Below are positions 50,101-62,099 of a stretch of 64,000 bases of DNA, piece after piece. Source of the DNA: Pyrocephalus nanus. Lineage: Eukaryota; Chordata; Aves; Passeriformes; Tyrannidae. The position numbers and the translations under genes were made by a program. The stretch spans positions 496,001-560,000 of the forward strand of contig CM076269.1 in the NCBI GenBank assembly GCA_038380795.1, read 5' to 3'. The stretch's first letter is position 1. Every line of letters starts with the position of its first letter. The notes beneath the pieces are model-generated. The model was not told the origin of the DNA and ran no database searches. It saw nothing but the letters and a program-made list of their open reading frames with translations.

Positions 50101-52964
50101 AACAGAAATGCTCTCAGAAGTGTTTCAGATGCTCTCTGAAACACAGAGGGTTGGCACACGACATTTAATTCTTGCATCCTGTTACATCTGTAAGAAAGCT
50201 GAAGATCAGAAAATTGCACTATGGCTTCCCCAGGAAATGCAGTTCCACACCTGCACTCTGAGCAGCCTGGGCAAATACTCCTCTCCCTGAAGGCTCAGGA
50301 CTCACGTGCCCTCCCAATGCCTGGGAAGTGTTTAGAACACGTTTTGTTGAAATTAATTGAATACACAAAATCAAAAAGAGCTGAAAAAATGTTAAAAAAT
50401 TGATGAATACTGGAGAATGATCAGAGCACACAAAACCTTAGACACCTTCCATCTTATCTTACATATGAGGCTCCTTTGATCTTCTCCCTCTCAGTCTGTT
50501 CCATGGCTTTCTTGTGCTGTTACAATTGTTCTGCTAACATTGGAGCAGAATGAAAGAATCAAAGTCCAGCCAAGAGGTGGCACCTTGCAAAAATTTGAAC
50601 ATTGGTTTAATTTTATATCAAACTGTAACTTTTTTCAAGCCTGTGTAATAATTCACTTTAACAGTTTATACAGTTTAAGAGAATTGAACCCTGCACAGTG
50701 TTTAACAAATAAGTTTGCATCGCTATCTCCTTATGTATTTATTTCTATGACTAAATGAAAAGTTAGATTTTAAAAATTTATCCATTTTAAGGAAATTACC
50801 ATCCAGTTTAGTATAATAGTTTTAAAATTTAATGTAATTTATAATTTGGTTAGGTAATAGTCTGAAAGCTACTACTTACTACAATATTGTAAATCAATGT
50901 GGTAATTTTATGAGTGCTGCATAAAAAAAATCTAGGACTGAAACTTATTTGTGCACAGCAGAACAGTGCATATGAGGATTAAAAGAACCAGCATCCCTTG
51001 CCCCATACTTTCTTCTATTTCAACTTTAGACAAAGTTGTTTCATCTTCTTTTAGGATCTTGAAGACATGATGGCCTTTGGGCATTAATTTTAGAAAACAT
51101 TACCTTAATTTAAAGAAAAGAGAAGAGGAAAGATTGGGGGCTTCTATGAGAAGTCTGTGTCTGATCCCATCAATCCACTTAGCAGGCTCAGGAAGTGGGA
51201 CTGGTTAACATCGGGCCTAATTCCTAGAGGAACATTTGGGTGGGTGCTGAAGGAAGGTGAGATGGTAGCTTTCAAAGTCAGTGGTGTTTCCTCTTCTGCC
51301 ACGGGCTCCAGCCACTGCTCAGAACGATTTCCATTCCAGGGCCCTCTTCACTGGGGTAGAAAATGTTGACATTTTCACTTCTGAATACTGATGAATTCAT
51401 AAACACAATACCTGTACCTTAGATCACAATCAATGCTGAGAGAAAAAAAGTCTTAAAAAAATATTCCTAGAGCAGAAGTTGAAGGCTCCAGTTTGGAATA
51501 AACTGTACCCTTTGCTGATTGGGAAGATGTGGCTGCCTTTGTCCAGACTGTTGTTGGCACCTAAAGCTCTTCACAGGAAGAGGGGAGAAAAATTCCTTGA
51601 GGGTTCAGCAGGCTGGGGAAAGTCTTCTAGTATACTTTGGAAACTCAGCAGCAAGGAAACGTGCTGGAGATGTTTTATTTTGAGGAGAGGATTTTAATTA
51701 ATTGCACAATTACAGCATTGTCATGAACAGCTGAAGAGTCCTCTTGAGCCCTGCCAGGTTTCCAAGGAAGGAGTCTCAGAAGTAGTTTCTGTTAAATACC
51801 ATAGGAAATGCTGCAGTCATAGAAAGTTTAGCTTTCACATTCAGAGATGTCCTGATTTACAAGTTTAACTCTGCACACTTTTATGGCTGCTCTGCAGAAC
51901 ACACCGACTGAGCTCTGTGATCCTCTGCTAGTTAAGGTGTGGGAGGGCCGTGCACTCACACACAGGGACAGGCACACACATGATTTTCTATAACCTCACA
52001 TACCCATTTAAAGTCTTGTAAGGGGCCAAGATATAATGTGATTATGCAGTCACCTAAATTGCTACACAATTAGAGTTCACTTTGAATGTGCCATATAATA
52101 GTGCTTCAGAATCTGGGCTTTCATTGCAGGAGTAATTAAGCTTCTACTCCTTATGGTTACAAAGATAACCTTCAAAATGTCACATGAACCTAAGCGGTTG
52201 CCTTGATTTCTGTCTGCATCTGCAGGCAGCTTGAAACAGGAGCTTCAAGGAAACGATACTATGAGCTCTTTCATCTGGGTGCTGCCTCTGAGGGAGCCCA
52301 ACTATTAGTTGTTAACTATTTCACAGCTGATAGATTTAGCAGAAACAGCCAACAGAAGAGCCTCACTGATCTTTTTAGAGATAATTAAAAGATAATTAAA
52401 TACAGGTTCTATTGGTATCATTTATGTTGTTAAGCTTTTCTGTGGTAGGGAAGAATTGATGAATTAATTTGTTTGCTATTAATTTAATATCATTCTCCTT
52501 GTGCCTAAAATATTGAAGGAAGGTGCTAATACAACCTTTCCAACCCCTCTGACAAAAATAACAAGTAAGGAATAACTATCTGTGCTATTTTTCATCCAAC
52601 TGCAGGAACTCCTTCCTTCTTATCATCATCTCCTGTCACAGAGTTGATGTAATGATTCCAGTTTCTTTGGAATAAGTTCTCCTCCTTTCCCCTGCCATCC
52701 AATTGAGTTATGCATCCAGTAACAAAACATGTAAAACAGGTGGATTTAAAAAAGGGAAAAAAGTGATTAAAAAATGCATCTGTAAAAGAGGAGGGCATAT
52801 ATCTAGGACGAGAGGGTAAATCCCCAAAAAGCCATTCTGGAAATAGCTGCAGTGTAGCTAAACAAGCCTTCTGTAATACAAGGGGTCTGGATACTGGCCA
52901 TAACCAAATTTGTGGGGTTTAAGAGCACTATAAATGAAAAATACTGTATCATTTCTTGTCCCAG

Positions 52965-53092
52965 AGCATGGAGAAGAGGTGGAGGTTGTGATTCTGCCTG
53001 CAGCCTGCTGGGGAGCTCCTGCTGGCTGGGAGCTGGAAATCAGGATGTGCTGCTGGTGCTGTTTGCTGGGACCCTGAGCACAGGCACCCAAG
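52965..53092 (+). other. Weak candidate exon (128 bp)
   Basis: An acceptor-like TGTATCATTTCTTGTCCCAG ends at 52964 and a donor AAG/GTACGA starts at 53093. One frame is open throughout (one leading base, 42 codons, one trailing base) and continues open beyond. The translation is glycine-, cysteine- and leucine-rich, with no recognised domain. GC content is higher than the flanks. Confidence 0.12.
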
Positions 53093-54130
53093 GTACGAAC
53101 GCTGCTGCTTGGCACGGCTGTTTGGGAGCCTGGGGAGGACTCAGGAGAACCATTCATCTGCTTCCTGATAATGCATTAATCTTACAATTAATTACAATCT
53201 TCTCCCAGTATACAAGCCTGCCTTCATCAGCCTGACATGGCGTGCATGGAGAAGAACAAGAATTGCCCAAGAATCATTCATATTTGTGACAGAACTCCAA
53301 ACAATGCCACAGTGATTGTTTAGATCAGCACAGGGCTGAGCTTCCAGGTGATGCAATGCTTAAATGACAAGGGGGATTCACCCTTGAGAAAACCCTGGTT
53401 AGGATTCTGAGTCTGCATTTCTATCCTGATGGGCTTAGGACAGACTGTTGTTTTAATTGCATGAGACTTTATGGGAGGCACACAAAGAGCACTCTAGAAA
53501 TAGAAACATTCCCTCTGATTTTCCATGCTGTTGGATGCATTTCCATCCATGCTCCACATCCTGTTTAGTGCAGTGTACACAGTCCAGCTGAGCTAAAGCT
53601 GAAATTTTCCTTCAATCAATAGAAGAAGCTGATATGATAGCTTAGTCTCAGACTGGAACAGGCCACTTTAGACTGTGTCTTCCTCATTTTAATTTACAGA
53701 AAAATATCTTCCTAGTCCTTTCCTATGTTTACATATGTGCTTTGAGTGAAAATAAGGCTGCTCAAACATTCAAAGCTGACTTCTCCTTCCTGTCAAGAGT
53801 GCAGTTCTCCTTGATTTCACTTTTAGCATCACTGCTGCTGGTACTTCTAATGTCAGGAGGAGATACATTCCTGAGCACTTGGTGTTTCATGTGAATGAAC
53901 TTCACTGTGAAAAAACCTACTGAGAGGAACAGTAGAGATAAAATCCTGAAGCACTAAATTATAATATGATAAATTGTATTATAATTTCAGGAATTTCTTC
54001 TAGTGCTGGTAAAAGTTGATTTTGATATAGATATATATAATTAAGGAGAAGAATGCCTTCTTTTAATATATTACATTTCCATGACATGACATCATTTCAC
54101 TCAATTGAAACCTCCAGTGAGCAAATAATT

Positions 54131-54998
54131 TTTAGTCAATGTGTGTTGGGGAATGGTTATGTTTAGTCAGTGTGTGTAGAGGAATGGTTATGTTTAGTTG
54201 GTGTGAGTTGGGGAATGGTTATGTTTAGTCAGTGTGTGTAGAGGAATGGTTATGTTTAGTCACTGTGAGTTGGGGAATGGTTATGTTTAGTCATTGTGTG
54301 TTAGGGAATGGTTATGTTTAGTCAGTGTGAGTTGGGGAATGGTTATGTTTAGTCAGTGTGTGTTGGGAATGGTTATGTTTAGTCAGTGTGTGTAGAGGAA
54401 TGGTCATGTTTAGTCACTGTGAGTTGGGGAATGGTTATGTTTAGTCATTGTGTGTTAGGGAATGGTTATGTTTAGTCACTGTGAGTTGGGGAATGGTTAT
54501 GTTTAGTTGGTGTGAGTTGGGGAATGGTTATGTTTAGTTGGTGTGTGTTGGGGAATGGTTATGTTTAGTTGGTGTGTGTTGGGGAATGGTTATGTTTAGT
54601 CAGTGTGTGTTGGGGATGGTTATGTTTAGTCACTGTGAGTTGGGGAATGGTTATGTTTAGTCAGTGTGAGTTGGGGAATGGTTATGTTTAGTCAGTGTGA
54701 GTTGGGGAATGGTTATGTTTAGTCAGTGTGAGTTGGGGAATGGTTATGTTTAGTCAGTGTGTGTTGGGGATGGTTATGTTTAGTCAGTGTGAGTTAGGGA
54801 ATGGTTATGTTTAGTCAGTGTGAGTTGGGGAATGGTTATGTTTAGTCAGTGTGAGTTGGGGAATGGTTATGTTTAGTCATTGTGTGTTAGGGAATGGTTA
54901 TGTTTAGTCACTGTGAGTTGGGGAATGGTTATGTTTAGTTGGTGTGAGTTGGGGAATGGTTATGTTTAGTCAGTGTGTGTTGGGGAATGGTTATGTTT
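54131..54998 (+). repeat. Minisatellite F, 31-bp unit (about 28 copies)
   Basis: Each unit combines GGTTATGTTTAGTC (or TTAGTTG) with a variable segment: AGTGTGAGTTGGGGAAT, AGTGTGTGTTGGGGAAT, AGTGTGTGTAGAGGAAT or ATTGTGTGTTAGGGAAT. A few units have lost one base (TTGGGAATGG or TTGGGGATGG). Blocks of several units recur in the same order. The plus strand is G/T-rich with only about one C per unit. TTTAG and TGA stops keep it from forming long open frames. Confidence 0.96.
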
Positions 54999-57754
54999 CC
55001 CACAGGTGAACATGGAAACACCTTGACAAGTATCATCAGTATTAGTCAGACAGTGAGAGTGTTATCGCTGTTTGGGCATTTCCTTTCTCAGAGCCTGGGA
55101 CAAAGCTGGGAGCAGCTGAGCCCAGGTGGGTGCTGTGGGACAGACAGACACCCATGGCACGTCAGGGATGGGCAATGACACCTGCTGGGCTCAGCAGGGG
55201 AACTGATCAGAACACTGACAGTGCTTCCTGCTTTCCTTTGGAAAGTGCTTGGACATCCGTGGCCATGAAGCATTTCACGTGTTTTTCCCTCTGAAGACAC
55301 CTCATTTGTGTAAAAAACATGTATTTGGATGGCATGGAGGGAGTGCTGAGAGGGAGAAGCAGAGGGATGAAAGAAGTGCAGAGAAAAGCAAAGTCTGAGA
55401 CAGGTAGAGTTGGTCAGGTGCTGTGGTGCTTACCATGACTGGATTATTCCATCTCTAAACCAGGGTCACATTGCTGAAATGCAGTTTCATTAGGTTATTT
55501 TGACCCACAAGGAACATCCAGTGTTTTGCAGTTTGCTTGATCAGACTTCACTGTTTAATGTGTTGTTCACATTCTTTGATAGGTTTTGCTTCATTGAATC
55601 AGCTCCAGCAGTTTTCACTTCTCCCCTATGGTCACTCTCTGAAGTATAATAAATATTGCTGTCCAGCAATAAAGTAATGTAAACGTTTGGGGGATAAAAA
55701 CTATTTAAAATAAATTCTGCCATGCCAGATAACTATAATTTCATTAGTCACATATGCTATATCTTAGAATCTATTCCACTGTTACAGCACTTTACAAACT
55801 CTGAAATGAAAGAGTTAAAACCAGCACTTTACAGACTGGAAGGCTGGGTGGGGTTAAGTGCTTTGCTGAAGTTCCCTGCTCTTAACACTGTTTCTCTGAA
55901 TATCAGAAAGTTTCTATCTTTCTCTTTTCTTCAGTAGTCGATCTGAGTGTTCTTTTACAGTCCACATCAGCAAAGCATCAAGTTGTTTCTCTATTTCAGT
56001 GAATAAATGTTGAGATCAGTGATGGGTAGAGATAATATAGAAAATATAGAATTTAAGTCCTTGTAGCATTTATTTTCATTTGGCAAATTAGAAACATTTA
56101 ACATTTAACATTGAGGTAGGAACATTTCACAGAGACCATCAGCCTCTGGATTAGCAGAGTTTTCTGCAGTTTCAGTTCAAACATGAAATAAATCTTGGTC
56201 TGTTTTATAACATCAACCTCGTTCCTTGGGCAAATATTTTTTCCTTTGGAGACATTTAGCTCAGAAGTAATATTATTCTCAGTTGCTTCAACAGTGGAAG
56301 CATAGGGAGAGTGAAACCTCTGATTGTAGCAGTGCATTTACCAATGAATTCTCCAGTGCTGTATTGTAAACATATGTGCTTTGCTTCAAGGCTATCATAC
56401 AACTGAGCTATGTAATTTAAAGCATCTTAATGAGGGTATATATTCTGGGTATTGTCCATTTTTTCAACAAAAAACTTCTACTTTCAGTTGCTCATTGTCA
56501 TCTGTTTGTGAACTTGATTCTTTCACAGAAGTCTTTCATGTCAGTGGTCCAGAGGGCTTGTGTGATGTGGGGTGTTTTTCAGGAACGGATGCCTTAGAGT
56601 TATCCTGGAAAATTTCTTGCCATGCTAATGGACTTTGCCATGATTTGTATTTGATAGGAGATAGAAAGCACTAGCATAAAACAACTGCTTACTGTATTCA
56701 TCCAAGGAAAGCTTATAAACAAAGAAAAGAGATCCCAATGAAGACGATGCTTCTGTTCTGCAGATTCATTCTCTCTGACTTGTGTGGCAGCTCACTAAAA
56801 GTCTTGCTGACTGTCCAGCAACACTGACAGATCAGTATGAAGGAAAACAACCCATTATCTATTCCACCCCTGATGGGGCAGGGACTCCTCCCACTGGAAG
56901 TGCCTTCCACCTTCTGGGAGAAGTGGCATTATTTGTCAGTGGCTCATTGCAGCTGTAGACTGAGGTTTGTGTGAACAAAGCACAGCCAATGAGTTCTGGC
57001 TTTCAGGTGCACTGTTTGTGGAGATCTTTTTCCTTCATTTGGAGAGAAGCAGAAGGGGGGTCAAGGCAGAAACCATCTCTGTTCTGCTTTTTTCCCTCCT
57101 CCCTCAAAAAACCTCAAGATAACACTGACTTGCCCAACTATAATTAAATTCTTGATCCAGAAAGATACATTAAATTATTCTCTGTAGTAACATCACACTG
57201 GCTTCTCTCATTTATTAGGAGACCCTTAAAATAAGGGATTGTAGCTCTTCTGTCAGAAAGCTTCCTCTGTTTTCATGAGCTGCTACTGCAAATGTGTATT
57301 ATAGTAATCCATAAACTGTAAGTATGCACTTGTGGGCCATTATATTGTTTGCTCTTCTTCACAAATGTCATAAATGAATGTATACTTTGATAGGTTTAAG
57401 TGACAAAAAATATCTTCATAGGGTACAGTGCAGCGACATCGTTGTAATTAAACTTGTCTAAGATTAGGCCAAAGGCATCAGAGGATTTATGTCTGGTGTT
57501 TTGCGTCTCTTTTTAAGTTATTTTATTAACATAGGTTGTCTTTAATTATGCAGAACTGCAAACTGCATTATTGATATTCTATAAACATTAACTACCAGTG
57601 TCTCTAATGAAGCAGGAAGAGAACATGCTTTCCTGTTATTTGTCAGGACTTGCAAAGCACTCAGTATTTCAACTGCTGTCCTTGCACTGCATGAAGGAGA
57701 AAGGATCTGAGACAGGTGAGCCACCAGCTCAGCATTTACACCTGGCAGTGTCTG
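54999..57754. other. Unique sequence, no gene seen
   Basis: About 2.7 kb of AT-rich unique DNA between two arrays. Open frames do not exceed about 100 codons. I see no splice pair, RNA gene or mobile element that can be supported. Near 57708 a GACAG/GTGAGC donor-like site stands just before the CA array, but no convincing acceptor accompanies it. Confidence 0.55.
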
Positions 57755-58970
57755 TGCACACACACAGACACACACGTGAACATACATCTCACACATGGAC
57801 ACACATGAACATACATCTCACACATGGACACACATGAACATACATCTCACACATGGACACACACATGAACATACATCTCACACATGTACACATCCATGAA
57901 CATACATCTCACACATGGACACACATGAACATACATCTCACACACACACACACACATGAACATACATCTCACACACACACACATGAACATACATCTCACA
58001 CATGGACACACACATGAACATACATCTCACACACACACACACACGCACACATGAACATACATCTCACACACACACACATCCATGAACATACATCTTACAC
58101 ATGGACACATCCATGAACATACATCTCACACATGCACACATGAACATACATCTCACACACTCACACACACACGAACATACATCTCATACACACACACACG
58201 AACATACATCTCACACATGGACACACACATGAACATACATCTCACACATGTACATATGAACATACATCTCACACATGGACACACATGAACATACATCTCA
58301 CACATGTACATATGAACATACATCTCACACATGGACACACACATGAACATACATCTCACACACACACATGAACATACATCTCACACACACACACACACAC
58401 ATGAACATACATCTCACACATGGACACACACATGAACATACATCACACACACACACACATGAACATACATCTCACACACACACACATGAACATACATCAC
58501 ACACACACACACATGAACATACATCACACACACACACACATGAACATACATCTCTCACACACACACACATGAACATACATCTCACACACACACAGACGAA
58601 CATACATCTCACACACACACACATGAACATACATCTCACACACACACACACACACACATGAACATACATCTCACACATGGACACACACATGAACATACAT
58701 CTCACACTCACACATCCATACACACCTGTACATGTGCACACACACATGAACATACATCTCACACACACACACATGAACATACATCTCACACACACACACA
58801 TGAACATACATCTCACACACACACACATGAACATACATCTCACACACACACACATGAACATACATCTCACACACACACACACGAACATACATCTCACACA
58901 CACACACATGAACATACATCTCACACATGCACACATCCATACACACCTGTATGTGCACACACACACACAT
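57755..58970. repeat. Compound (CA)n / GAACATACAT minisatellite
   Basis: About 39 copies of the core GAACATACATCTCACACA, separated by variable (CA)n tracts or by ATGGACACACAT or ATGTACA spacers, so the unit ranges from about 24 to 40 bp. The left half favours ATGGACAC spacers and the right half is dominated by plain (CA)n. A segment starting CACATCCATACACACCTGTA occurs at 58711 and again at 58932 (221 bp apart), which indicates duplication of a multi-unit block. Open frames of Thr-His repeats on one strand and Cys-Val repeats on the other are artefacts. Confidence 0.95.
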
Positions 58971-59935
58971 GGATTCCATTCCCATCAATGGATCCTACGT
59001 GTTTTAACCTTCAGAATTTGTAACTGCGCTTTTTTTTCATTTATAAAGCCATAATATATGGAGAGCAGAAGGATAAGAACCCAGATTATAGCAGGTACTG
59101 TGAAATAATTGTTAATGCAAATAGAAGTGCATGTCGGAGAGAAAACAGTGATTTACCCAAATGAATTCCCAATTCCAAGCCATTTTCTCTGTGATGAATT
59201 CAAATATATTCAGAGTGCCTGCATTCAGATGTTCAGACCTGACTTGTGTAGTTACAGGGCAGTCAAAGCCTATGAAGGGAAGAGTTGGAGAAGCCATATG
59301 AGAGAATCTTACACCTTCTAAATAAACAAAAGCAGATGTTGTATCCTAGATGAATGATTCCTAATTGGGTGGCTTGCTTAGTTAAGTTGACATGGTAAGA
59401 AGACACATGGAGCCCCAAACTTCTGTCACAAGGAGTGAGCATTACCAAGACTGTAAATAGACCTACTGAGCAGTTTAGAACTTAGCTAAGAACTGACAAG
59501 AGACTTCTAAATAATTTCTGGACAACTTACAGTTGCACTTCCAACCCTACGCAGTTGTCCAAGGGCACAGTGTGGAGAACCAGTTTTGCTATGCTGACTT
59601 TCTCTGAAATGAAAATAATTGAAAAAAGGAAAAGATATTTCTGCAGAAACAGTGAACTCTGGCAGAATACTGTGGCCCATGTCTCTCTTGAACATTTATG
59701 TTTACATCTTAAGACCTGAAATTGTTGTCTAGCTTCTGAAAAATTTAGAGGAAAATCCCAGGTTGCCATACACACAAAATGAACATGGACAGGCACTTCC
59801 AGATAAGTAGTGCTGCATTTTGGAAGTTGTCTACAGGTTTTTGTCCTTGGAACAAATACAATTTGGGCCTTTTTGAAATTTGCATAATATTGTGCCAACG
59901 GGCAGCCAAAAAATACTAAAAATACTGCAGAACAC

Positions 59936-59946
59936 GGGGGGGGGGG
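59936..59946 (+). repeat. G11 homopolymer tract
   Basis: Eleven consecutive G between AACAC and AAATTT. Long G runs are rare in such AT-rich surroundings. It is prone to slippage and to sequencing-length error. Confidence 0.85.
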
Positions 59947-62036
59947 AAATTTATAAGGAGTTTGATCAATAAGAGGCAAATTATCTTGTGTAAGTTTGTT
60001 CATTTACCATGGGTGGTAAAGGGCAGGGACAGTTTGGAAGTGAGATAAACATTTCTCACTGATATGGCTGGATCTTACCTCTGTGGGTCAGTGCTGCCCC
60101 TGGGCATGCAGCAACTCTCTCTTTGTGGACCTGCTTTGTCTCTTTGACATCCCTCTGGAAATCCTCAGTGTCACTGGTGAGTGTCATTGACTGGTTGGTG
60201 AGACCCCTTGGCAGTGCCAGCACACTGTCCCTTGGGGAACAGCCAGGAGCTGAACGTCCATCGCCAGCAGCAGGGCAGGTGGAGGCGAGGAATGTGCTTA
60301 CATGGAAACACTTGTAAAGCTGTGGACAGAAAAGGGAGTTTGGAGGTGAAGTCTGATATGGGCAGAAGAGCAAACATGCATAAAAAGGCCAGGAGGGGGT
60401 GGAAAGAAAGTAAGAGGTGTTTAATAATCAGATGTGTAACAAATAGTATGAAGTACAGCAGTGGGGGAAGAAATTTAACTGCTTTCAAGAGGGAACAAAG
60501 GGGAAATTTTATGGAAGAGATTAGATGATGTGACTACAGGGAGATAAACCTAGAAGTTTCCTTTGCCATACTTCATTTTAACATTTTAAATTGTTTTTAT
60601 AAGCGTTACTGAAACTCAAGGATAATGGAAATGGAACATGTAGTTTAGGAGGGAGAGCAAGCAGAACATATTTGTTGCAGAAGGACACTAAAGATGCTGG
60701 TGAAACAGGACAAATATCCCAATTCTATAAAACATACTTTTAAGAAATGAGATTTAAATAGGCCTTTGGTTTGATGAGAATGGCAATCATATAAAGCCAA
60801 GTGTCATCTTGTAGATGAATGAAAGCTTTTCATTGTCATGGACAGAGATTATAAGGCTTTTCTAAAACATTTCTTCACAGTGATGAATTTAGTTCACTTA
60901 CAGTGTTTGACCACATGTTCTTTTTCATTATTTATAAGGTTAAGGTTTCTCAGGATGCTGTTTGATTACTGCCACAAAATGCTGCAGGCCTCAAATTGAT
61001 GTGATAGATAATGATAACTACTACAATTTTTAAAAGAAGGAAAGATAGAATATCAAAAAAGAGGCTAAAAATAATTTGATTGACTACATTGCACTAAGAA
61101 GAACAGGGAAATTAAGAATTTGTGAAATGTGAGATCAGTTGTGGTTAGATTAGTTTTAAAAAAGGAGGTGGTTGTAATAACAGCCACAGCCCACTGTCCT
61201 GTTGTGCAAGTGTGAATGCCAGCATCAGTGTGCTAACACTGCTCAGCTGAAGTGCCAATGTTCAGGCCATGCAGCATTTGTGCCCTTAGAGCCTGAGATT
61301 GTGCTCAAAGCTCGGGCACAGGAGGGAAACTCAAAATGCCTTTGAAGAGAAGCCCCCCTGGGACCTGGTCCTGATCAGTAGAGGGAGCTGCATGAGGATC
61401 CCACACTCATGGAATGACCTCAGAATCTAAGGGAAGAACAGAGCAGTCTGACCTCTGTTCCTGTATGTTGTGACAGAAAGATCTTTGGGAGGTCTCAGAA
61501 CAACCCCTGAGACATCACCTTGGGGTAAATTGTGTCTGAAAATTTCATTATGCTTACATGTGGGGCCTGGCTAAAATAGTCTTACCTATGCCTGGCCAAG
61601 GCAATGTTTTGATTATATGCCCTATGTTAAACTAATTTTGAAATATTGATCTATTGCTTTTATTTCATGTATCTCAAATGGGACAGGGTAAGAGAACCAG
61701 TGTGATCACAGTTCATTAAGGGTGGTGGCTCTTAGAGATCAGTCTGGATGTTTAGATGATCCCCACTGGCTTCATGTGAAGGCATCTGAAAATTAATTGC
61801 CAGTGAACTGACTTCAGCTTCAGAAGTATTTAAAACTGGCTACACAGGCATATTGGAGGGTTGATTTCTGTAGATACCATTTCAAGCCAGAATGAGAGGA
61901 AGCTTTAAATAGAATGGAAATCCTTCCCTAAAGCAGCTTCTTGTTCTAGTGGCTCAGCTGAGATGTGGGGTTCACCCTCAGCATTCCACACCTGACGTTG
62001 TGTCCCGAGGATCGCTGTAACCAAATCCTGGCAGAA

Positions 62037-62099
62037 CTGAATAATGGGATTGGGAATAATGGGATTGTGAATAATGGGATTGTGAATAATGGGACTGTG
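62037..62099 (+). repeat. Short tandem array, 15-bp unit
   Basis: Four copies of GAATAATGGGATTGT with small changes (the first has GATTGG, the last GACTGT). The array is G-rich on the plus strand and lies in unique sequence. Confidence 0.9.

Larger units (their letters stand above)
40336..54130. other. Long unique stretch, no recognisable gene
   Basis: About 13.8 kb of non-repetitive sequence with a T19 tract, an octamer-bearing block, a perfect 46-bp duplication, a CR1 fragment, a 16-bp array and a weak exon-like interval. The longest open frame is 139 codons on the minus strand (48964-49383), within chance expectation. No tRNA, rRNA or recognisable coding exon was seen. Confidence 0.6.

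Noticed and set aside
621..58970. CRISPR-like arrays
   Set aside because: The repeats are head-to-tail without unique spacers, the sequence is vertebrate in character, and there are no cas genes.
57542..59054. Thr-His and Cys-Val/Met repeat peptides over the CA array
   Set aside because: Direct translation of (CA)n and (TG)n units. Frames overlap on both strands.
59531..59560. CACTTCCAACCCTACGCAG resembling the CR1 TTCCAACC block
   Set aside because: There is no terminal octamer and no GGATGATC block upstream. A single short match only.
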